This document shows, piece by piece, positions 22,450 to 33,491 of a DNA stretch of 64,000 nucleotides (position 1 is its first letter; each line of letters begins with the position of its first letter). The position numbers and the translations under genes were made by a program. Under the pieces are notes generated by a model. The model saw nothing but the letters and a program-made list of their open reading frames with translations, had not been told where the DNA came from and did not search any database. Source of the stretch: Phlebotomus papatasi (lineage: Eukaryota; Arthropoda; Insecta; Diptera; Psychodidae); the NCBI RefSeq assembly GCF_024763615.1, contig NC_077224.1, positions 45,270,712 to 45,334,711 on the forward strand, given 5' to 3'.

Positions 22450-23955
22450 ACTTACTATCAGTTGGTAAATTAATTTAAAAAATATTTGCAACTGGTAGTG
22501 GACGGAAGGGACGGAAAATTTAGAACCTTCATGATTTTAGGGAAGCGTTCTTTATTTTCTTCTTTTTATTCTTCTACACTCCTTATTGCTCAAGAATAAA
22601 AAAGAAAAAAATCAAGGAGGGTCTGAAATTTTACGACCACTGTCAGTTATATCCCATCTATCCGACCAAACCGAAATTTTTACGAATACGGTTTTAACGA
22701 ATTCAAGTGAATATAAAAAGAAAGACTGATTTAAATTTTGGGAGATTCATGATTGTTCAAGATAGTCAAAATTGTCTTCTGAGATAGCAAAAAACCGGCT
22801 CAAAATTTAATTATTTTCCATATTCCTTACCCGAATCTCTTAAAACTTTGAACGTGTAAAGTGGCCCCTATCGCAAAATAAATTTGAAACCTAGATCAAT
22901 TTTATCTTGAATGATATCGAATTTGGAAATTACTGACTTGACACATTTTACTCTACGTGTTCCTCAAATTGCATGTTCTCTTTATTTTAAAAGCCTTTTT
23001 GGTTCCAAAATACTATTTATAAATGTTTTACCTATAGAAATTCAAAATCAACTTAGTTATATAAGTCAACATCGTGTTTATATATGTACATTTTCCAGCT
23101 ACTATTCCCGCAATAATTAGAGTATACACAATTATAAGGCGATCAAAATTAATTTATGCCTCCCAAATTCAGCACCATTTAGGTGCTCTTTTAATAAACA
23201 TTTGGCACACACAAAAATGATACACTTTGTTTGAGATGCGACATGCGGAAAAGCAGAGGAAATCCTAACCGTAAAATCGTTAATTTTAATTGTCAGTTAA
23301 TCAGCCCTCACTTCACTGTTCCACGAACCCATTCAAATGCCATCTCCATGTGTTTGGATTTTGGGTGAGATTGTTTGGAGAGAAAAGGTGTATTATTCAA
23401 TAAACTTCCGCATATGCGTCGTCGCAGAATTTCAGGAGTAAAAAAGAATCCATCCAATATTTGAAGGGTAAAACGTTTAAAGAATGTCTTATATGTATTT
23501 TCGGCAAAAATTCCTTCTTTGAAGCTTTTGCCATTCTTACTCCCTTATGATGGTATTTTTATGAGTTGTGTTATATAAATAATATTTTAAGCTTCTTTAA
23601 GAAAGAAAATTTAGTGTGTGAGTAAACTTTGATCCTTTCAAATTTAATCTTCTTCACGTAAAATTCTCAAAATAGAAAAATGGGCTTTCCACAAAGCTCG
23701 ATTTAGCGGAAAACGGTAAAAATGAATCCTTTCACCTGTTTTACTATAAAAAAAGTATATAAAATATTCAAGAGAATAATGAACAGGTGGAGGTCTGAAT
23801 ATTAATGTCCACTTTATCTTAAGGAACTCACTAGTTATCACGTTATCACAATATTTCAAATCTAAAGAAGTTTTTTTTTTTATTTTAAAATTAAGACCTT
23901 ATTTAATCTAAAGAATATTTCCAAAAATTTAGAAACTGTTCAAAATTTTAAATAT
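22450..23955 (+). other. Intron 2, unique block
   Basis: No element ends, tRNA boxes or protein motifs were recognised. The block is AT-rich with short open frames only. Confidence 0.35.
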
Positions 23956-23957
23956 CA

Positions 23958-24172
23958 ATGAGGCTGTTTACACTGCTGCATTAGGTTGATATTTAATTGA
24001 CCCAAAATCGGATTTATCACAATTCAGTTTCAATCTAATGCGACGATGTAAATATCATCAATGAAACTGCTTAGATTGGTGCCTAACACATTAAGACTGA
24101 TTTATCCTAAATTCCGATTTTGGAACAATTCAATCTCAATCCAACGCGGCGGTGTAAATAAACCCAGTTATT
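23958..24172. mobile_element. Diverged MITE with GTTTACACTGCTGCATTAGG ends
   Basis: The left arm (GTTTACACTGCTGCATTAGG, then ACCCAAAATCGGA) and the right arm (TCCGATTTTGGAACAATTCA, then CGCGGCGGTGTAAATAAAC) are imperfect reverse complements. The middle (about 24030-24065) carries another AATGCGACGATGTAAAT version of the arm. Confidence 0.6.
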
Positions 24173-24174
24173 TC

Positions 24175-25035
24175 TATGACAAGGTAAACTCTTTGAAACA
24201 TCATTACCTAATATTTTGACTCTTGAGGACCAATATTTAAAGAAAAAAAAAATTGTTATCTACCACTACTGGTATGCTTTTCAATACGGAATCTCAGATT
24301 TTCGATTATTTTAAGACTTGGGATTAATTCCAGGCTTATGATGTTAAACAAAGTTCCGAATTTCGAATCCCGGGATACAGTTAACATAATTTTCCTTTCT
24401 CCATTCTATGGAGCGAACCAAGCCCCTCGCAAGTAACCTGCGGAGTTGAAGCCACCTTCTCATACTTCCACTTAAAATCTTTCGTAAAGAGAAATTCTTT
24501 CGTATTATAAGATCTGATACTGTGTTAAGGGATAAATATACTAGATTAGTGTTTAAATACATTTTCCCTCAGAGCGCCGTGAGCTGAGTCCGAGATTATA
24601 ATTTATGAATTGACTTTAAATAATTCCATATAAAAAAAAAATAACTGGGAAGGGTTTGGAAAGTACAGTATATAATTGCACAGCTAGGATTTCAATACAA
24701 TTTTTAAAGTTTTTCGATCTTTCGATTATTATCATTTTTTAATTTAGACAGAAAATTTCATACGGTTTGTAGATCCGGTTTTAGCTTTAGAAACCTATTG
24801 TACTGAAGATTATACAGAATTTTAGAGTGTCGAGGTCTTAAAAGACAACTTTCGTAGATTAGTCATTGTCCTGTGTTAATGTTCTTGCACTTAACCTTAA
24901 AAAATCACAAGAGAAATGTAATTGTAGCCACATAAGATGCCCCTAGCGCTTTTTCAAGCAATTTTTATATCTCTGACCATGCGAAAAACCCGTCTATCAC
25001 AACTATTTGCTGGGTCACTAACTTCGCTAATAGCG
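24175..25035 (+). other. Intron 2, AT-rich block without recognised content
   Basis: No inverted-repeat ends or coding motifs were found. A small open frame at 24344-24562 on the minus strand has no recognisable similarity. Confidence 0.35.
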
Positions 25036-25038
25036 GAC

Positions 25039-25242
25039 TGTAGGCATGGTTCGCACAGAGTGAACCTTCAAACAACGCAAATTTTCTCTTTGTTTACAAA
25101 GAGCCAGTTCGTCATTTCTTAGCCATAAGATAGATAATTATTAAGCTCATGAATCGTGATGAGAAATGGTAAGTCAGTTCTTTGCAAACAAAGAAAAAAA
25201 TCGCATTGTTTGAAGGTTCACTCTGTGCGAACCATGCCTACA
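25039..25242. mobile_element. Foldback MITE with perfect 37-base arms
   Basis: The arms 25039-25075 and 25206-25242 are perfect reverse complements, beginning TGTAGGCATGGTTCGCACAG. A second inner inverted pair (CTCTTTGTTTACAAAG and CTTTGCAAACAAAG) extends the fold. It is short, non-coding and of unknown superfamily. Confidence 0.85.
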
Positions 25243-25244
25243 TT

Positions 25245-25985
25245 CCGTGCTAGATGATCGACTTTGATCTTTTGAGAGCTACAGTCCATTACGATTTTTA
25301 CGCATTGGATGGGAAGCATTGTTTTCCTTTTTTGACTTGACTAATTCGATTTCTAGTCATGTCTCATTTTATGGTATCAGATGCTTGAATCACGTTCGTC
25401 TCTGGAGCACTTATTCTTTTACATCAGACAATCCTGAATCACCATCGTTCTCGAACTGTCAAGTTTATATGCGGACCCTCATGCACGAGTTGACCTTTTG
25501 TGAGAGATTGTTTAAGACCTTTCTATCTAAGAGATCTTTTAAGATTGATGGTAGGCTACCATTGGTAGCTTCTTATCAATATCGTTGTGTTAGCACTATC
25601 TTCTTCCCAACGATGGTTCAACATTCCGTCGATATTTTAATTGATATTGTAGATATTTCTCGGAGCGGCGCTGATTTCTCCTAAGAGCCTTCCTAGTTAT
25701 TTTAGTAAAGTTGACTCGATTTTTCCATAGTAAACTTAGTGTGCTTCTCGATTTTTGTACTCATGTGAGAAACTCTCGAATAGCAGAATATGCCCGATAG
25801 GCTCCTATAGTGTTAACCTGTGAGTTACTCTTTCTGGAGGGGTATTGTAGAGAGGTTTAGTATAGACAGTTGGTTTATGTTGGATCGCCGTAGGGTACAG
25901 ATCATTCGGAGGAACGCTGAAAGCTCTGGATCAACACTGGTGAATAAGGCTCTTATATACGCGATTGTCTTAAGGGTTTCCACCC
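25245..25985 (+). other. Unclassified block of more even base composition with a 121-codon open frame
   Basis: 25319-25684 is an open frame whose protein is rich in Ser, Phe and Ile and has no motif I recognise. The block differs in composition from the AT-rich intron and lies between two MITEs. It could be a remnant of a larger element or simply unique sequence. Confidence 0.3.
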
Positions 25986-25988
25986 TTA

Positions 25989-26121
25989 TGCCCTAGACAC
26001 ACTTACGACTTAAACCGAGAGACGGCTTAGTAGAAAATGATGGAAAAGTAGTTTAACCGTTATCGCGAATATAATTGCGCTAAGTCGTCTCTCGGCTAAT
26101 CCTCAGGTCTGTCGAAGCCCT
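25989..26121 (+). mobile_element. MITE family with GCCGAGAGACGGCTTAG ends, copy 3
   Basis: 133 bases flanked by TA. Left TGCCCTAGACACACTTACGA then ACCGAGAGACGGCTTAG; right GCTAAGTCGTCTCTCGGCTA then CAGGTCTGTCGAAGCCC. Same length and order as 9489-9621. Confidence 0.85.
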
Positions 26122-26124
26122 TAT

Positions 26125-28130
26125 AGTTTCTCTCAACGGATCTAACAGTTATTATTTAATATCAAAAGATGGATAAGTTTAGACAACGAGTGAATCTTAA
26201 GCGACAGATCGGCTGATAAATGCTAATAATTATAATTAACGTGATCAGCTAACTGGAGCCGATCGGTCTCCATGATCAGCTGATCGGTACCGATCGTTGT
26301 CCAACATCGGTTAATTGGCAACCATAGGGAACCGTTAGTGGCACATTTGTTTACTCCCTATTAGTATGTCCCCTTTGTTCTATTGAATTTCAAATAAAAT
26401 ACAAATTGCCAGATTAAAAAACTAAAATTGAATTTGAGAACACTTTCAATCCCAGATTATTTTGTGTAATATAAATGTTGACACTGTCGAAGAGCTTTTA
26501 ATCTTTCACCTTAACAATTCCATAGTGTGTGTAGGTGGTAGAATTAAAGGCGAAAAGGGAAAAGCATAAAAGACTAATAAAATGAGTGACCTTTTGCCCC
26601 ATGGTTTCATTACATACACTAATAAATTTGTCCACGAGAGTACAGAAATATCTTCTGACCTCTCCAGCCATTACATGAAAAATTTTGCACTGTCCCAATT
26701 TTTCATCTTCCCACGCACAGTTTTCCATATACCGTGAATCTACTAATCTTTACTCCACGTCACACTAATTTAATTTAATTGTTCCAACCCTTTTCCGGGG
26801 TGGTGGATAGCCATCACGGACAAAGTGTGGCAGGAAAATAGACTTTTTTCTCATACTGGGGAATGTAAACTATAGTGAAGCTTTTTGGAATAAATAACAA
26901 AACAGGGTAGAAAATTAATTTTATAAAATGTCATAAATCTCCTGTGCAATTAACACTAAATTAAATGGAAGCCAAATACGGAAATTTTGCTACAAAAATT
27001 TTCATTTCTCCTCCCCATTCCCAATTGTTTGGGGGAAGGGCTAAAGATGGTCCAGCTGGAAAAACAAGCAAAAGAACAATCTCCTTTTTGACTCCACTTT
27101 GTACGTCTCCTTTTCCGTTCTTTTGGGAATACTCATTTTCCTTCTTTTTGACCCATCTTCTTAAGGGTTTCCTCTCAGTTTTTTTTTTCCTCTATCTCCA
27201 TCTTCTTGTTTCTTATTCCTTCACCTTTTCACTCACATTGTAACAGTCACCGGAAGAATAAATTGTGCCCTGTGTGTTAATTTCCTGGGATTTTTGCCAA
27301 AACAAGATTCCTATCCCACCATCCTCGTACTCCTCCATCTTCCACAGAATTTTCTTTCATTTCTCTGCGCACTTCTACCAATTTCTGCCTTCATATTAAG
27401 TGAAATTTCTCTCCACTTAAGTCCAAGTGTAGCGTGTGGAGATTAGGATAGAAGACCATATTTCTTCTCTTGGAATTGATTTCACTTGACATTTTCTGCT
27501 TCTGTTTCCATTTCTTTTTTTTTTTCTTTATAAACGCTGCTTTTGGGGAATATTTCAATACAGAATTCTGAGAAAGTAATAAAACCAAAATGCGGGACAA
27601 AAGACATAGAATTGAGTCCCAAATTATGTCTACTTGAAGCACTAGATATGCTTTCTATTCAGCTAAAGACAGATTTTAGTTAGGTCAATTATTTTTCATG
27701 TTTAAAATAATCGGTATTGGTAAAAATTGGTATAGGGGCAGGCTTTCGAGCTTTGCACGCAAACACTTTCTTCGGATACTATATTTTTGCCATATTCTCC
27801 AATGATTGACCTATTTAAGGCAATATCTGCGACTCAAAATATAAGTCGAACAACTCAATTTTTTACAAAAATCTTTTTATTTGCTTTTTGGATACCTTTT
27901 TATACACTCTACCTTCCCTGTGATTATTATACTTGAAAGATAATTATTTTCAAAATATAAATTTCAAATCAAAAAAATTCTGCATGTATAATCTCAGCTT
28001 CAAATCGTTCTCTTGTAAAATTTGCCTACTGCGCGTTATTCGTTTCTTATTCTGAGCAATCGATATATTTTAACAGTTAGTCTTATGTCACACATTTTCT
28101 GAAAAACTTAAGTCCGATTTATTAAAGGAA
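26125..28130 (+). other. Intron 2, unique block with GATC-rich palindromes and T/C-rich stretch
   Basis: 26215-26310 holds several overlapping palindromic words (GATCAGCTGATC, CGATCGG). 26990-27560 is T/C-rich with overlapping open frames that look like by-products of composition. No element or gene was recognised. Confidence 0.35.
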
Positions 28131-28516
28131 TATAGGGTGGAGTAACCACTTATCGCCATGTTTAGTAAAAAACGGGAATTAATTTTACTATAACTTTTGA
28201 GCCCTTATTAAAAGATAACTCAAATTTGACACAAGGTTACTTATGTGTATTGGCTACAGATTCATGAAAACAATAGTCCTCCAATTTAACCTGGGACTAC
28301 TTAAAAAACTGATTTTTATTAACAATGCAAGGATAACCACTTCGTCGCCACTTTTTACCACCTTTCGCCAGTTCTGTAACCACTTCTCGCCATCCATTTG
28401 GAAAGGTTCAAACTCAATTGTTTTTGGCAATATTATGCAAAGATTACATTCAATATTTGTCTTTCCTCATGATCATCCTATTATTACTCATTTTAAATGA
28501 TTTTTCTTCGCTTTTA

Positions 28517-28617
28517 TGGCGTCTACACACTAGTAGAATTTTTTTTTAAAATGCCTTTTTTTTAAATTCTGACGTTTCTGCCTATAAGGATAGGGGAAAT
28601 TTTCTTTAAAAAGGCAT
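28517..28617. mobile_element. TGGCGTCTACAC-family MITE, right-truncated copy
   Basis: It starts TGGCGTCTACACACTAGTAG after TTTA (28513-28516) and matches the copy at 18899-19036 through TTCTTTAAAAAGGCAT, then stops. The right inverted repeat is missing. Confidence 0.85.
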
Positions 28618-28872
28618 ATCAAACTATTTGACTATTGCATAAAGTAAACAATCCAGATTTGACAACTGAGAATCTACGAAGTGAAGTTAGCGTCGCCTAT
28701 TGAGAAGAGATGGTGACAGGTGTCAAAATCATTCCAAAATATTACCACTTTTCGCCATGCCTCATTTTTATATAAATATAATATAAAATGAAATATTAAT
28801 TAACTAAATACTAATTTTATCTATTCCACAAGTATTATTAAATATTCAATAGACAAATTATTTATCCAAATA

Positions 28873-29299
28873 GGGTAAGTGTGCCAAATTTCGGCATAGT
28901 TGCATGCAAGCGTCAAAGTTTCAAGTTTGAAATGTAATATTTTAAATACAAATTGATTTTTTCTATTCTTTCTTTTGTAAGAGTGTTGCTTGGAACCTTG
29001 TAAAGAATTTACCGTCTTTATTTACTTTAAAATCACTCTTAATACATTTTAAAATGAATTAAAATATAGACATAGCGTTGGTGCACTATTTCGGCCACCT
29101 TCATTCTCATAGTTCCTTGCCCTTCAGGAATTTTTACAATATCTTTTTCACGTCATCTCGTTTGTCGAAGCTACATTTTTTGTTAATCTTTTGCATTGTA
29201 TAATCTCTAGAGGACGTGAAATGTAAAAGTTCATGAAAATTCGAGGAACAAAAAAGGTGGCCGAAATTGCAAGCTGGCCGGAATTTGGCACACTTACCC
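28873..29299. mobile_element. GGGTAAGTGTGCCAAAT-family MITE, copy 1
   Basis: 427 bases flanked by TA. The ends are GGGTAAGTGTGCCAAATTTC and GAATTTGGCACACTTACCC. Subterminal GGCCGGAATT and GGCCGAAATT words are repeated. The interior TCGAAGCTACATTTTTTGTT is shared with the copies at 53277-53688 and 60879-61268. It lies inside the element at 28135-29568. Confidence 0.9.
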
Positions 29300-29570
29300 T
29301 AGGTACATTTTGCTTGATGAAAATTTGATGACACTTAGTATATTGGATAAGAAATATTGGATTCGATGCACTTGCTTAAAATATTGCTTTAAAAAATGCT
29401 CAAAATCGTAAATTCAAAACAAATAATTACTCTTTTTCGACTCTATACGTAGCAGCAGTAAAAATAAAAGTAATTTTGCGGCTTATTTATTTCATAAATC
29501 GCGAAAAATAGCGATTTCAATTTAAGTGGCGAAAAGTGGGGCACTGACGAGAAGTGGTAATTCCACCCTA

Positions 29571-31480
29571 ATGGGAAAATATGAATGTGTTTGTACAAAA
29601 CCTGAAAGCTTTCCACTACTGAACCTAGTTATACTAAAATATACATCATAGATTGTACAGGGTTTTTCTAAAAGTTTCTAAACGCTAGAATAACCCCTTT
29701 ATTTTGTTTGCATTTTACAGTAGATTCTATAAATAAACGTAGTTCATGGGCATACATAGTATTCTACTATTCTATTGCATACTTGCTTTCATAGATGGCA
29801 CTGCAATAATTTCTCTTATTTTACAATGACTTTCTCTAAACATAAATGGAGCAAATGTATTTAATATTTAATTCCCTACAACAAAATACAGAAAATGTGA
29901 GATATTTTCCCAGAGAAAGAAGTAACAAAGAAAATGTAAGGGTTATGTGTGCTTGAATCTTGAGTGCTCTAGCGTCGGTTGTTAGTGGGTGAGATCCAAT
30001 TCAAGTAGCATCAAAAGACAACTCAACGTCGTGGAAGATACCACGAAGACCACACGGCTCATTATTATATAAGAATCAATAATTCCGGAGTACTCAGAAG
30101 AGCTCTTCCATCCTCCATCCCCCCAAAGAAGTCGAGAGACAGAGACCAAAATCGCAATGCTGCTGTCTCTCACTTTGCGTATCTGTGGGAGAAAGTTTAA
30201 TGTGTCGTTCTTGGGAGGAAAACCCAAACACACACATTCACCACCTTCTTGAGGGAAGAGATTTTTCCTCCTTGAGCTTGGGAAATCCATCGAGGAAAAC
30301 TTAATATGAAGGAGACACCATATATAGTTTTATTCTCTCTCTCTCACACTTTTTGGTGTTCCTTTTTCGGATGATGCTTAGAAGTCAAAGTGTGGAAAGA
30401 AAAGCCAAGGAAAACTAAATCCATGTACTTGCGGAAGGACTCAGCCAAAGGAGGGTGAAAGTCTTTCTTATGGGGCAAAACTCTGAAGGAGCAAAAATGG
30501 AGGAAGAGAGAATGAAACATCGTTTTGGGATGAAATCTGTGCACTTTTCGATATTCTTGGGGCCCTCCATTCAAACTCACACCCTGGAAATTATTTTGCC
30601 ACGACACACGATATTTCTCCACCCCACAGAAGAAAAACTTCCGTCACACTCAACCAAGCTCCAAATATAGCCAAAGACTTCCCTCATTTCATTGGTACGA
30701 GAGGAGTGTGTTGATGCTGCGAGAGAGGGATTATTGTTACGATTATGATTATTAGAATGTACCAGGGAGTTGAAAATTGGACTATTTTTTTTCCTTCGAG
30801 CACACACGCTTCCGCCCCCAAAATGACTTGGAGGGTAGAGACAAAAAAAAGGATCTCTCTTGCTACCCATGCTCTTGTATGCAATTTCACATTATAAGTG
30901 CTCAGAGATTACGTTCTGGTTTAAGGGAAAAATCCTGATATGCGTTCAATCCCCTTTTTTTCTTATCCCCAGAAGAGATATTGGATCCTCAGACTGTGGA
31001 TTAAGATAAACTCTTCTTTTTCTTTTCTTGCAATGGTTGTTTAAGATAAATAGTTTTTTTTTTAAATAAAATATCAGCCAGTGGAAAATAATTCTTTCCA
31101 ATATGGAGGAATATTATCTAGCTATACATTGTGTATATTTCTCAGCATTCTGACAAATCAATCGGTAAACCATTTTTGGTTTTCGGTCTTCGGACTACAA
31201 ACCAATTTTCCTAAAACGCTTTCCCTTTCTATTTTACTTATAGAATGAACTGAATGAATGAGTTAGTTCATTAATAAACTCCTAGGATCCTTTCCTTTTA
31301 ACCAATGAAGCCTTTAACACTAAGGGCAATTTTTTACAAAAAAAAAATTTTTTTATAAGGAAAAATCCACTATTATTGCAGGCGGAAACGTAAAATTTCT
31401 AATTAAAAAATGTAATTTTTGGTAAAAATTGGTTCAACCCAAAATACCGAAAGCCAAAATCCCGAATTCTTAAAAGTGTC
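29571..31480 (+). other. Intron 2, unique block, locally less AT-rich
   Basis: 29960-30900 is noticeably less AT-rich and contains paired open frames on both strands, none with a recognisable motif. There are no element ends. It could be conserved intronic sequence, but conservation cannot be judged here. Confidence 0.35.
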
Positions 31481-31483
31481 ATA

Positions 31484-31736
31484 CACTGAGAGAAATCCGA
31501 AAAAGTTAAAACAACATTCCGGAAATGTTAATTTTACCCTGCAGTTTTGATTCGAAATCGTTGTAAATATTACCCTTTTTAGGTGTATTGGGGTTAAAGT
31601 TATCCTTTTTCATGTTAATTTTATCGTTAAAAAGGTGTAAAATTAACATTAAAAAATGTTGATATATTTTTACACCTAAAAAGTGTTAAAGTTATGAGAA
31701 AAAAAAGTTAATCGCACCCTCTTTTTTTTCTCAGTG
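31484..31736. mobile_element. CACTGAGA-family MITE, free copy 2
   Basis: 253 bases, TA on both sides (31482-31483 and 31737-31738). Intact ends CACTGAGAGAAATCCGAAAA and TTTTTTTTCTCAGTG. Internal segments are themselves inverted (TGTTAATTTTATCGTTAAAA and AGGTGTAAAATTAACAT). Confidence 0.92.
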
Positions 31737-31754
31737 TAGCTACTCCCACGATTA

Positions 31755-32253
31755 GGGTAACATGTTGTATTTCGGGACACTTTTTAGCATTTTCAAGTTT
31801 CAAACAGCTTAACGACTTCTCAAATAATTTTTTTCTTTGTTGAGACAAATATTTATGTTCCTTATGCTATCCAGAATAAGATTCTTACCGAAAAATGTTG
31901 AAAAATGCAACATTTTTTTATACAAAATAGCAAAAAAATGTAAAAAAGTAAGAGTGGTATATTTCGGGACAGACAAAAATCGCAGTTATGCAAATAAATT
32001 TCACCGAGCCTGATTATTTACTTTTAAGTAGAAGTTCTAAACTTCACTCTTTCATAAAAATGTTGTTTAAATTTCACTTTTAAAGTGACAAATCGAAAAA
32101 AACTAAACACCGTTTGTGTTGACATCTACAAAATTGACCACACTGAAGGTTTTGTAAAAGGTGTTTATGTTTATCTGATACGTAAAGAGCTTAATGTCCT
32201 GAGCTTAATTCTGTCCTGAAATGAACCTTGTCCAGAAATACCACGCGTTACCC
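31755..32253. mobile_element. GGGTAACRTGTTGTATTTCG-family MITE, copy 1
   Basis: 499 bases flanked by TA. The left end is GGGTAACATGTTGTATTTCG; the right end reverse-complemented is GGGTAACGCGTGGTATTTCT. The words TTTCGGGACA / TGTCC(C/T)GAAAT recur below the ends. The left half matches 33204-33470. Confidence 0.85.
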
Positions 32254-33059
32254 TATACCCGCGCTTGCGGGAGGAAAAAGGAAATTTTCTGTGGCTTGGG
32301 AAATTATTCTACACATTATCCTCTATATAATTTCACCCCTTTCACGATTTTGAGCTTTCGGAATTTTGGCTTTCGGGATTTTTGCTTTTGTTATTTAGCT
32401 GCCTCCGACTACATAAAATGCAAACAATATGATTTTAGATAATTTTTTTTTAAGTAATTGATACACAAATTGCTGTCAGAAGAAAACGTGTCGACTTTAG
32501 CCCTTCAATGACATATCAAAAATTTTGTTTCAATTTTTCGGGCACGGAAAGTTTATCATCCCGTCGATTTTGATAAAATTTTCCTTATTTTTTTTCTTAT
32601 TTAAATTATAAATGACAAATTCTTTTCTTAGTCATGCTGCCTTTACTATTTCATTCGGCTAATGACAATGCTTAACCAGATGAGCTTAAAAAATGTTACC
32701 AATTTATTTTCTTTTATTTTCAAGCACAAGGCAAGGCGCGATTCGAACCAGGAGTTGACTTCATATTTTTAGACTTGCTTTCCAATTCAGATATCATAGC
32801 TGATTGATGATGATGACTGATTTAGCTAATTAAAAAATAAATTAAAAAAGATTCTAAACTGTTTTCTCAATCAAGGATATCAAAGTCATTAGCAGATTAC
32901 TGATTAGTCGCTGATTAATTATATCAGCAATCTCTCATAAAGGCCATTACGCTAATTAAGATAATTTGACACTTGAACATAAAGTAGTAGTTCAGATATT
33001 CTACAACTTAACACGTACTGAATGGTTTTAGAATATTTCTGTTAAATAAATCTAGAATT

Positions 33060-33200
33060 AGATTTCAATCAAAAAGTAAATTCCAAGATCTTTCCAACGA
33101 GCGAGCCTTTACAATCCTTGACCTTCAAAAAGCGTTAAAAGCACGAAACATCCGCTTCGATAATCTCTAATACATATCCAAAAATGAAAAAAAATCATAC
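33060..33200 (+). repeat. Fragment resembling the dispersed repeat of 21221 and 35930
   Basis: Shares words such as CATATCCAAAAATGAAAAAA following a TTCGATAA-type stretch with 21590-21620 and 36490-36525. Weak, short similarity. Confidence 0.3.
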
Positions 33201-33491
33201 TAGGGTAACGTGTGGTATTTCGGGACACTTTTTAACACTTTCAATTTTTAAATAGCTGAGCGACTTCTCAAATTATTTTTTCTTTGTTAATACAAATATT
33301 TATGTTCCTTGTTCTATCCAAGAAAAGATTCTTATCGAAAAATTTTGAAAATGCGTAATTTTTTATACAAGGGACAAATTAAAGTGGCTATTATGCAAAT
33401 AAATTTCACTAAGCCTGATTATTTACCTCCGAGTAGAAGGTTCAAACTTCACTCTTGACTTTACTTTACTTTACTGAAATATCACACGGTA

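Larger units (their letters stand above)
28135..29568. mobile_element. 1.4-kb TA-flanked element with GGGTGG ends and repeated CCACTTNTCGCCA motifs
   Basis: Flanked by TA (28133-28134 and 29569-29570). The left end is GGGTGGAGTAACCACTTATC; the right end as reverse complement starts GGGTGGAATTACCACTTCTC. A 13-15-base motif ACCACTTNTCGCCA recurs at 28145, 28336, 28357, 28378 and 28744, and inverted at 29527 and 29545. It carries two later insertions (28517-28617 and 28873-29299). No transposase is left. Confidence 0.8.

Noticed and set aside
25319..25684. 121-codon open frame as a gene
   Set aside because: No recognised domain on either strand; kept only as an unclassified block.
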